From positions 1 through 64,000 of the forward strand of contig NW_027018052.1 of assembly GCF_032854445.1 (NCBI RefSeq): a stretch of 64,000 nucleotides of DNA, read 5' to 3'. This document shows positions 53,766-64,000 of the stretch, piece by piece. The notes beneath the pieces are model-generated. The model had not been told where the DNA came from and searched no databases. It saw only the letters and a program-made list of their open reading frames with translations. Positions within the stretch are counted from its first letter, which is position 1. Each line of letters starts with the position of its first letter. The translations under genes and the position numbers were made by a program. The DNA comes from Liolophura sinensis (taxonomy: Eukaryota > Mollusca > Polyplacophora > Chitonida > Chitonidae).

Positions 53766-54861
53766 GACTTAGAAGTAAGACATTTGCTGGGTGAGTTAAA
53801 TGGGCTTGGCCCAAAGATTTGACGTCTTCTGGGCTACCGAAGGGCACATAACTTATAATCAAAAGTTGAATATAGTAATGACCAGTCGCGATTGTACATA
53901 GTACATGTAGCCGATTTCAATTAGCAAAAGGACCAGGCAAATATCCAAAAGTGGAAAAAATGTTCCAATGCTGCTGGTAAGAGGCTAATCCGACGTATTT
54001 TGTGACGAGAAATCGAATGGTGCAAACAGCGTTGCTCTCCGAGCAATACTTTTGGCTGTAGCCACAATTGAATCATCAATTATGTCAAAATCACGTGCCC
54101 AGCAACGGCTCTTACTCCATGGAAACCAAGGAAATTTACAATTTTTCAACACCTGGAGATGCCTTGCCCAATTGCGCATCTTTTGGCACCTTATTGATGT
54201 GGGTCAGTGTTCAATTGTACTTTTTACAGCAGACTGTATCAAGTACCTTGTGTTTTTTATATAAAAATGGTGTGGTTTTTCTACATGTAGATAAAGACAT
54301 TGAGTTTATCTTCGACTTAGAAGTAAGACATTTGCTGGGTGAGTTAAATGGGCTTGGCCCAAAGATTTGACGTCTTCTGGGCTACCGAAGGGCACATAAC
54401 TTATAATCAAATGTTGAATGTAGTAATGACCAGTCGCGATGGTACATAGTACATGTAGCCGATTTCAATTAGCAAAAGGACCAGGCAAAAATCCAAAAGT
54501 GGAAAAAATGATCCAATACTGCTGGTAAGAGGCTAATCCGACGTATTTTGTGACGAGAAATCGAATGGTGCAAACCGCGCTGCTCTCCGACCAATACTTT
54601 TGGCTGTAGCCACAATTGAATCATCATTTATGTCAAAATCACGTGCCCAGCAACGGCTCTTACTCCATGGAAACCAAGGAAATTTGCAATTTTTCAACAG
54701 CTGGAGATGCCTGACCCAATTGCGCATCTTTTGGCACCTTATTGATGTGGGTCAGTGTTCAATTGTACTTTTTACAGCAGACTGTATCAAGTACCTTGTG
54801 TTTTTTATATAAAAATGGTGTGGTTTTTCTACATGTAGATAAAGACATTGAGTTTATCTTC
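53766..54861. repeat. Two-monomer module, copy 3
   Basis: The first monomer carries the B states with 'gccttgccc' and also 59G. The second carries 59G, 107G, 128G and 267C. Private changes are 'caaatgttg' near 54410 and 'atgatccaatactgc' near 54509. Confidence 0.9.
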
Positions 54862-56506
54862 GACTTAGAAGTAAGACATTTGCTGGGTGAGTTAAATGGG
54901 CTTGGCCCAAAGATTTGACATCTTCTGGGCTACCGAAGGGCACATAACTTATAATCAAAAGTTGAATATAGTAATGACCAGTCGCGATTGTACATAGTAC
55001 ATGTAGCCGATTTCAATTAGCAAAAGGACCAGGCAAAAATCCAAAAGTGGAAAAAATGTTCCAATGCTGCTGGTAAGAGGCTAATCCGACGTATTTTGTG
55101 ACGAGAAATCGAATGGTGCAAACCGCGTTGCTCTCCGACCAATACTTTTGGCTGTAGCCACAATTGAATCATCATTTATGTCAAAATCACGTGCCCAGCA
55201 ACGGCTCTTACTCCATGGAAACCAAGGAAATTTGCAATTTTTCAACACCTGGAGATGCCTGACCCAATTGCGCATCTTTTGGCACCTTATTGATGTGGGT
55301 CAGTGTTCAATTGTACTTTTTACAGCAGACTGTATCAAGTACCTTGTGTTTTTTATATAAAAATGGTGTGGTTTTTCTACATGTAGATAAAGAGATTAAG
55401 TTTATCTTCGACTTAGAAGTAAGACATTTGCTGGGTGAGTTAAATGGGCTTGGCCCAAAGATTTGACATCTTCTGGGCTACCGAAGGGCACATAACTTAT
55501 AATCAAAAGTTGAATATAGTAATGACCAGTCGCGATTGTACATAGTACATGTAGCCGATTTCAATTAGCAAAAGGACCAGGCAAAAATCCAAAAGTGGAA
55601 AAAATGTTCCAATGCTGCTGGTAAGAGGCTAATCCGACGTATTTTGTGACGAGAAATCGAATGGTGCAAACCGCGTTGCTCTCCGACCAATACTTTTGGC
55701 TGTAGCCACAATTGAATCATCATTTATGTCAAAATCACGTGCCCAGCAACGGCTCTTACTCCATGGAAACCAAGGAAATTTGCAATTTTTCAACAGCTGG
55801 AGATGCCTGACCCAATTGCGCATCTTTTGGCACCTTATTGATGTGGGTCAGTGTTCAATTGTACTTTTTACAGCAGACTGTATCAAGTACCTTGTGTTTT
55901 TTATATAAAAATGGTGTGGTTTTTCTACATGTAGATAAAGAGATTAAGATTATCTTCGACTTAGAAGTAAGACATTTGCTGGGTGAGTTAAATGGGCTTG
56001 GCCCAAAGATTTGACGTCTTCTGGGCTACCGAAGGGCACATAACTTATAATCAAAAGTTGAATATAGTAATGACCAGTCGCGATGGTACATAGTACATGT
56101 AGCCGATTTCAATAAGCAAAAAGGACCAGGCAAAAATCCAAAAGTAAAAAAAATGCTCCAATCGTGCTGGTAAGAGGCTAATCCGACGTATTTTGTGACG
56201 AGAAATCGAATGGTGCAAACCGCGCTGCTCTCCGACCAATACTTTTGGCTGTAGCCACAATTGAATCATCATTTATGTCAAAATCACGTGCCCAGCAACG
56301 GCTCTTACTCCATGGAAACCAAGGAAATTTGCAATTTTTCAACAGCTGGAGATGCCTGACCCAATTGCGCATCTTTTGGCACCTTATTGATGTGGGTCAG
56401 TGTTCAATTGTACTTTTTACAGCAGACTGTATCAAGTACCTTGTGTTTTTTATATAAAAATGGTGTGGTTTTTCTACATGTAGATAAAGACATTGAGTTT
56501 ATCTTC
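54862..56506. repeat. Satellite segment, three monomers
   Basis: The first two are common monomers. The second of these ends in 540A although it has 455C, so the usual 455T-540A linkage is broken. The third carries 59G, 128G, AA/C/CG, 267C and 'caataagcaaaaagga'. Confidence 0.85.
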
Positions 56507-58698
56507 GACTTAGAAGTAAGACATTTGCTGGGTGAGTTAAATGGGCTTGGCCCAAAGATTTGACATCTTCTGGGCTACCGAAGGGCACATAACTTATAAT
56601 CAAAAGTTGAATATAGTAATGACCAGTCGCGATTGTACATAGTACATGTAGCCGATTTCAATTAGCAAAAGGACCAGGCAAAAATCCAAAAGTGGAAAAA
56701 ATGTTCCAATGCTGCTGGTAAGAGGCTAATCCGACGTATTTTGTGACGAGAAATCGAATGGTGCAAACCGCGTTGCTCTCCGACCAATACTTTTGGCTGT
56801 AGCCACAATTGAATCATCATTTATGTCAAAATCACGTGCCCAGCAACGGCTCTTACTCCATGGAAACCAAGGAAATTTCCAATTTTTCAACACCTGGAGA
56901 TGCCTGACCCAATTGCGCATCTTTTGGCACCTTATTGATGTGGGTCAGTGTTCAATTGTACTTTTTACAGCAGACTGTATCAAGTACCTTGTGTTTTTTA
57001 TATAAAAATGGTGTGGTTTTTCTACATGTAGATAAAGAGATTAAGTTTATCTTCGACTTAGAAGTAAGACATTTGCTGGGTGAGTTAAATGGGCTTGGCC
57101 CAAAGATTTGACATCTTCTGGGCTACCGAAGGGCACATAACTTATAATCAAAAGTTGAATATAGTAATGACCAGTCGCGATTGTACATAGTACATGTAGC
57201 CGATTTCAATTAGCAAAAGGACCAGGCAAAAATCCAAAAGTGGAAAAAATGTTCCAATGCTGCTGGTAAGAGGCTAATCCGACGTATTTTGTGACGAGAA
57301 ATCGAATGGTGCAAACCGCGTTGCTCTCCGACCAATACTTTTGGCTGTAGCCACAATTGAATCATCATTTATGTCAAAATCACGTGCCCAGCAACGGCTC
57401 TTACTCCATGGAAACCAAGGAAATTTGCAATTTTTCAACAGCTGGAGATGCCTGACCCAATTGCGCATCTTTTGGCACCTTATTGATGTGGGTCAGTGTT
57501 CAATTGTACTTTTTACAGCAGACTGTATCAAGTACCTTGTGTTTTTTATATAAAAATGGTGTGGTTTTTCTACATGTAGATAAAGACATTGAGTTTATCT
57601 TCGACTTAGAAGTAAGACATTTGCTGGGTGAGTTAAATGGGCTTGGCCCAAAGATTTGACATCTTCTGGGCTACCGAAGGGCACATAACTTATAATCAAA
57701 AGTTGAATATAGTAATGACCAGTCGCGATTGTACATAGTACATGTAGCCGATTTCAATTAGCAAAAGGACCAGGCAAAAATCCAAAAGTGGAAAAAATGT
57801 TCCAATGCTGCTGGTAAGAGGCTAATCCGACGTATTTTGTGACGAGAAATCGAATGGTGCAAACCGCGTTGCTCTCCGACCAATACTTTTGGCTGTAGCC
57901 ACAATTGAATCATCATTTATGTCAAAATCACGTGCCCAGCAACGGCTCTTACTCCATGGAAACCAAGGAAATTTGCAATTTTTCAACACCTGGAGATGCC
58001 TGACCCAATTGCGCATCTTTTGGCACCTTATTGATGTGGGTCAGTGTTCAATTGTATTTTTTACAGCAGACTGTATCAAGTACCTTGTGGTTTTTATATA
58101 AAAATGGTGTGGTTTTTCTACATGTAGATAAAGAGATTAAGATTATCTTCGACTTAGAAGTAAGACATTTGCTGGGTGAGTTAAATGGGCTTGGCCCAAA
58201 GATTTGACATCTTCTGGGCTACCGAAGGGCACATAACTTATAATCAAAAGATGAATATAGTAATGACCAGTCGCGATTGTACATAGTACATGTAGCCGAT
58301 TTCAATTAGCAAAAGGACCAGGCAAATATCCAAAAGTGGAAAAAATGTTCCAATGCTGCTGGTAAGAGGCTAATCCGACGTATTTTGTGACGAGAAATCG
58401 AATGGTGCAAACAGCGTTGCTCTCCGAGCAATACTTTTGGCTGTAGCCACAATTGAATCATCAATTATGTCAAAATCACGTGCCCAGCAACGGCTCTTAC
58501 TCCATGGAAACCAAGGAAATTTGCAATTTTTCAACAGCTGGAGATGCCTGACCCAATTGCGCATCTTTTGGCACCTTATTGATGTGGGTCAGTGTTCAAT
58601 TGTACTTTTTACAGCAGACTGTATCAAGTACCTTGTGTTTTTTATATAAAAATGGTGTGGTTTTTCTACATGTAGATAAAGACATTGAGTTTATCTTC
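56507..58698. repeat. Tetramer unit, copy 1 (2192 bp)
   Basis: The starts are 56507, 57055, 57603 and 58151. The first three repeat the trimer module. The fourth is a mosaic: B states at 101, 177, 263, 278 and 314 but common states at 373, 387 and 401, so it switches from B to common between positions 314 and 373. The 455T marks of this and the next unit are exactly 2192 bp apart (58057 and 60249). Confidence 0.85.
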
Positions 58699-60890
58699 GA
58701 CTTAGAAGTAAGACATTTGCTGGGTGAGTTAAATGGGCTTGGCCCAAAGATTTGACATCTTCTGGGCTACCGAAGGGCACATAACTTATAATCAAAAGTT
58801 GAATATAGTAATGACCAGTCGCGATTGTACATAGTACATGTAGCCGATTTCAATTAGCAAAAGGACCAGGCAAAAATCCAAAAGTGGAAAAAATGTTCCA
58901 ATGCTGCTGGTAAGAGGCTAATCCGACGTATTTTGTGACGAGAAATCGAATGGTGCAAACCGCGTTGCTCTCCGACCAATACTTTTGGCTGTAGCCACAA
59001 TTGAATCATCATTTATGTCAAAATCACGTGCCCAGCAACGGCTCTTACTCCATGGAAACCAAGGAAATTTCCAATTTTTCAACACCTGGAGATGCCTGAC
59101 CCAATTGCGCATCTTTTGGCACCTTATTGATGTGGGTCAGTGTTCAATTGTACTTTTTACAGCAGACTGTATCAAGTACCTTGTGTTTTTTATATAAAAA
59201 TGGTGTGGTTTTTCTACATGTAGATAAAGAGATTAAGTTTATCTTCGACTTAGAAGTAAGACATTTGCTGGGTGAGTTAAATGGGCTTGGCCCAAAGATT
59301 TGACATCTTCTGGGCTACCGAAGGGCACATAACTTATAATCAAAAGTTGAATATAGTAATGACCAGTCGCGATTGTACATAGTACATGTAGCCGATTTCA
59401 ATTAGCAAAAGGACCAGGCAAAAATCCAAAAGTGGAAAAAATGTTCCAATGCTGCTGGTAAGAGGCTAATCCGACGTATTTTGTGACGAGAAATCGAATG
59501 GTGCAAACCGCGTTGCTCTCCGACCAATACTTTTGGCTGTAGCCACAATTGAATCATCATTTATGTCAAAATCACGTGCCCAGCAACGGCTCTTACTCCA
59601 TGGAAACCAAGGAAATTTGCAATTTTTCAACAGCTGGAGATGCCTGACCCAATTGCGCATCTTTTGGCACCTTATTGATGTGGGTCAGTGTTCAATTGTA
59701 CTTTTTACAGCAGACTGTATCAAGTACCTTGTGTTTTTTATATAAAAATGGTGTGGTTTTTCTACATGTAGATAAAGACATTGAGTTTATCTTCGACTTA
59801 GAAGTAAGACATTTGCTGGGTGAGTTAAATGGGCTTGGCCCAAAGATTTGACATCTTCTGGGCTACCGAAGGGCACATAACTTATAATCAAAAGTTGAAT
59901 ATAGTAATGACCAGTCGCGATTGTACATAGTACATGTAGCCGATTTCAATTAGCAAAAGGACCAGGCAAAAATCCAAAAGTGGAAAAAATGTTCCAATGC
60001 TGCTGGTAAGAGGCTAATCCGACGTATTTTGTGACGAGAAATCGAATGGTGCAAACCGCGTTGCTCTCCGACCAATACTTTTGGCTGTAGCCACAATTGA
60101 ATCATCATTTATGTCAAAATCACGTGCCCAGCAACGGCTCTTACTCCATGGAAACCAAGGAAATTTGCAATTTTTCAACACCTGGAGATGCCTGACCCAA
60201 TTGCGCATCTTTTGGCACCTTATTGATGTGGGTCAGTGTTCAATTGTATTTTTTACAGCAGACTGTATCAAGTACCTTGTGGTTTTTATATAAAAATGGT
60301 GTGGTTTTTCTACATGTAGATAAAGAGATTAAGTTTATCTTCGACTTAGAAGTAAGACATTTGCTGGGTGAGTTAAATGGGCTTGGCCCAAAGATTTGAC
60401 ATCTTCTGGGCTACCGAAGGGCACATAACTTATAATCAAAAGTTGAATATAGTAATGACCAGTCGCGATTGTACATAGTACATGTAGCCGATTTCAATTA
60501 GCAAAAGGACCAGGCAAAAATCCAAAAGTAAAAAAAATGCTCCAATCGTGCTGGTAAGAGGCTAATCCGACGTATTTTGTGACGAGAAATCGAATGGTGC
60601 AAACCGCGTTGCTCTCCGACCAATACTTTTGGCTGTAGCCACAATTGAATCATCATTTATGTCAAAATCACGTGCCCAGCAACGGCTCTTACTCCATGGA
60701 AACCAAGGAAATTTGCAATTTTTCAACAGCTGGAGATGCCTGACCCAATTGCGCATCTTTTGGCACCTTATTGATGTGGGTCAGTGTTCAATTGTACTTT
60801 TTACAGCAGACTGTATCAAGTACCTTGTGGTTTTTATATAAAAATGGTGTGGTTTTTCTACATGTAGATAAAGAGATTAAGTTTATCTTC
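58699..60890. repeat. Tetramer unit, copy 2 (2192 bp)
   Basis: The first three monomers match 56507-58150, but 540A is replaced by the common T. The fourth monomer (60343) is not B-like and carries 128T with AA/C/CG. The unit is therefore a duplication of three monomers with a divergent fourth. Confidence 0.75.
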
Positions 60891-63627
60891 GACTTAGAAG
60901 TAAGACATTTGCTGGGTGAGTTAAATGGGCTTGGCCCAAAGATTTGACATCTTCTGGGCTACCGAAGGGCACATAACTTATAATCAAAAGATGAATATAG
61001 TAATGACCAGTCGCGATTGTACATAGTACATGTAGCCGATTTCAATTAGCAAAAGGACCAGGCAAATATCCAAAAGTGGAAAAAATGTTCCAATGCTGCT
61101 GGTAAGAGGCTAATCCGACGTATTTTGTGACGAGAAATCGAATGGTGCAAACCGCGTTGCTCTCCGACCAATACTTTTGGCTGTAGCCACAATTGAATCA
61201 TCAATTATGTCAAAATCACGTGCCCAGCAACGGCTCTTACTCCATGGAAACCAAGGAAATTTACAATTTTTCAACACCTGGAGATGCCTGGCCCAATTGC
61301 GCATCTTTTGGCACCTTATTGATGTGGGTCAGTGTTCAATTGTACTTTTTACAGCAGACTGTATCAAGTACCTTGTGTTTTTTATATAAAAATGGTGTGG
61401 TTTTTCTACATGTAGATAAAGACATTGAGTTTATCTTCGACTTAGAAGTAAGACATTTGCTGGGTGAGTTAAATGGGCTTGGCCCAAAGATTTGACGTCT
61501 TCTGGGCTACCGAAGGGCACATAACTTATAATCAAAAGTTGAATATAGTAATGACCAGTCGCGATGGTACATAGTACATGTAGCCGATTTCAATTAGCAA
61601 AAGGACCAGGCAAAAATCCAAAAGTAAAAAAAATGCTCCAATCGTGCTGGTAAGAGGCTAATCCGACGTATTTTGTGACGAGAAATCGAATGGTGCAAAC
61701 CGCGTTGCTCTCCGACCAATACTGTTGGCTGTAGCCACAATTGAATCATCATTTATGTCAAAATCACGTGCCCAGCAACGGCTCTTACTCCATGGAAACC
61801 AAGGAAATTTGCAATTTTTCAACAGCTGGAGATGCCTGACCCAATTGCGCATCTTTTGGCACCTTATTGATGTGGGTCAGTGTTCAATTGTACTTTTTAC
61901 AGCAGACTGTATCAAGTACCTTGTGTTTTTTATATAAAAATGGTGTGGTTTTTCTACATGTAGATAAAGACATTGAGTTTATCTTCGACTTAGAAGTAAG
62001 ACATTTGCTGGGTGAGTTAAATGGGCTTGGCCCAAAGATTTGACATCTTCTGGGCTACCGAAGGGCACATAACTTATAATCAAAAGTTGAATATAGTAAT
62101 GACCAGTCGCGATTGTACATAGTACATGTAGCCGATTTCAATGAGCAAAAGGACCAGGCAAATATCCAAAAGTGGAAAAAATGTTCCAATGCTGCTGGTA
62201 AGAGGCTAATCCGACGTATTTTGTGACGAGAAATCGAATGGTGCAAACCGCGTTGCTCTCCGACCAATACTTTTGGCTGTAGCCACAATTGAATCATCAT
62301 TTATGTCAAAATCACGTGCCCAGCAACGGCTCTTACTCCATGGAAACCAAGGAAATTTGCAATTTTTCAACACCTGGAGATGCCTGACCCAATTGCGCAT
62401 CTTTTGGCACCTTATTGATGTGGGTCAGTGTTCAATTGTACTTTTTACAGCAGACTGTATCAAGTACCTTGTGGTTTTTATATAAAAATGGTGTGGTTTT
62501 TCTACATGTAGATAAAGAGATTAAGTTTATCTTCGACTTAGAAGTAAGACATTTGCTGGGTGAGTTAAATGGGCTTGGCCCAAAGATTTGACATCTTCTG
62601 GGCTACCGAAGGGCACATAACTTATAATCAAAAGTTGAATATAGTAATGACCAGTCGCGATTGTACATAGTACATGTAGCCGATTTCAATTAGCAAAAGG
62701 ACCAGGCAAAAATCCAAAAGTGGAAAAAATGCAATCGTGCTGGTAAGAGGCTAATCCGACGTATTTTGTGACGAGAAATGGAATGGTGCAAACCGCGTTG
62801 CTCTCCGACCAATACTTTTGGCTGTAGCCACAATTGAATCATCATTTATGTCAAAATCACGTGCCCAGCAACGGCTCTTACTCCATGGAAACCAAGGAAA
62901 TTTGCAATTTTTCAACAGCTGGAGATGCCTGACCCAATTGCGCATCTTTTGGCACCTTATTGATGTGGGTCAGTGTTCAATTGTACTTTTTACAGCAGAC
63001 TGTATCAAGTACCTTGTGTTTTTTATATAAAAATGGTGTGGTTTTTCTACATGTAGATAAAGACATTGAGTTTATCTTCGACTTAGAAGTAAGACATTTG
63101 CTGGGTGAGTTAAATGGGCTTGGCCCAAAGATTTGACATCTTCTGGGCTACCGAAGGGCACATAACTTATAATCAAAAGTTGAATATAGTAATGACCAGT
63201 CGCGATTGTACATAGTACATGTAGCCGATTTCAATTAGCAAAAGGACCAGGCAAAAATCCAAAAGTGGAAAAAATGTTCCAATGCTGCTGGTAAGAGGCT
63301 AATCCGACGCATTTTGTGACGAGAAATCGAATGGTGCAAACCGCGTTGCTCTCCGACCAATACTTTTGGCTGTAGCCACAATTGAATGATCAATTATGTC
63401 AAAATCACGTGCCCAGCAACGGCTCTTACTCCATGGAAACCAAGGAAATTTGCAATTTTTCAACACCTGGAGATGCCTGACCCAATTGCGCATCTTTTGG
63501 CACCTTATTGATGTGGGTCAGTGTTCAATTGTACTTTTTACAGCAGACTGTATCAAGTACCTTGTGTTTTTTATATAAAAATGGTGTGGTTTTTCTACAT
63601 GTAGATAAAGAGATTAAGTTTATCTTC
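60891..63627. repeat. Satellite segment, five monomers
   Basis: The copy at 60891 is a mosaic B monomer (101A, 177T, 314A, 373A, 401G with common 263 and 278). It is followed by a 59G/128G monomer. The copy at 61987 has 157G with 177T, combining left-territory and right-territory states. The next has a 3-bp deletion at about 62731 ('aaatgcaatcg'). The last has 314A with private 'gaatgatc'. Confidence 0.85.
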
Positions 63628-64000
63628 GACTTAGAAGTAAGACATTTGCTGGGTGAGTTAAATGGGCTTGGCCCAAAGATTTGACATCTTCTGGGCTACC
63701 GAAGGGCACATAACTTATAATCAAAAGTTGAATATAGTAATGACCAGTCGCGATTGTACATAGTACATGTAGCCGATTTCAATTAGCAAAAGGACCAGGC
63801 AAAAATCCAAAAGTGGAAAAAATGTTCCAATGCTGCTGGTAAGAGGCTAATCCGACGTATTTTGTGACGAGAAATCGAATGGTGCAAACCGCGTTGCTCT
63901 CCGACCAATACTTTTGGCTGTAGCCACAATTGAATCATCATTTATGTCAAAATCACGTGCCCAGCAACGGCTCTTACTCCATGGAAACCAAGGAAATTTG
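63628..64000. repeat. Partial monomer cut by the window end (373 bp)
   Basis: The copy is identical in plan to the others and is simply truncated by the window edge, so the array continues beyond 64000. Likewise the first base of the window lies inside the array. Confidence 0.95.

Larger units (their letters stand above)
1..64000. repeat. Satellite DNA array, ~548-bp monomer, 116 complete copies plus one partial
   Basis: The same 548-bp sequence recurs head to tail across the whole window, always in one orientation. Using the block 'ttggctgtagcc' as anchor I find 117 occurrences. From 14.6 kb rightward, 75 of 91 spacings between neighbours are exactly 548. Copies differ by a handful of substitutions at recurrent diagnostic sites and by rare 1-3 base indels. 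Nothing else interrupts the array: no mobile element, no inverted block, no unique spacer, no RNA gene. A hand count of one copy gives about 40% G+C and 15 CpG dinucleotides (roughly 0.7 of expectation). Long-unit homogenised arrays of this kind are known from eukaryotic heterochromatin and centromeric regions. The chromosomal location and the species cannot be read from this window. I do not recognise the family. Confidence 0.98.

Noticed and set aside
1-64000. Telomeric repeats or transposon termini within the array
   Set aside because: No runs of telomere-type hexamers, long terminal repeats, target-site duplications or transposase-like frames were seen.

Overview
The whole 64 kb window is one uninterrupted head-to-tail satellite DNA array. 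A monomer of about 548 bp (roughly 40% G+C by hand count of one copy) is repeated in a single orientation from base 1 to base 64000. I count 116 complete monomers plus a 373-bp partial copy at the right edge, taking 'gacttagaag' as an arbitrary monomer start. I see no unique sequence, no inversion, no transposon insertion, and no rRNA, tRNA, snRNA or protein gene. The short open frames seen in every copy are by-products of the repeat: they overlap on opposite strands and have no product I recognise. The monomer length leaves a remainder of 2 when divided by 3, so no frame continues into the next copy.

The organism is almost certainly a eukaryote, because tens of kilobases of a long-unit, homogenised, gene-free tandem repeat are typical of eukaryotic heterochromatin, pericentromeres, subtelomeres or B and sex chromosomes. 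The sequence alone does not let me name a lineage, and I do not recognise the family.

Layout. Bases 1-14302 (26 monomers) have the same consensus but many single-base indels and two short internal duplications; 18 of 25 consecutive anchor spacings differ from 548. Bases 14303-33480 are clean. They carry an 8-monomer higher-order repeat (16495-20874 and 20875-25257), a third rearranged copy, and a nearly perfect dimer duplication (26354-28545). From about 34.3 kb a second monomer subfamily appears (called B here) and is interspersed to the right end. This right part holds a 5-monomer unit (33481-36221, 36222-38965, partly again at 51575-53765), a two-monomer module seen three times, a trimer duplication (47739-51026), and a trimer/tetramer unit repeated at 50479, 56507 and 58699.

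Each monomer carries several short perfect palindromes (one AT-rich palindrome holding a TATA-like core), an E-box, an X-box-like site and an A-tract-rich stretch. There is no gene set or pathway. The main biological content is the multi-scale record of unequal exchange and conversion in the array, plus a possible sequence-quality boundary on the left.
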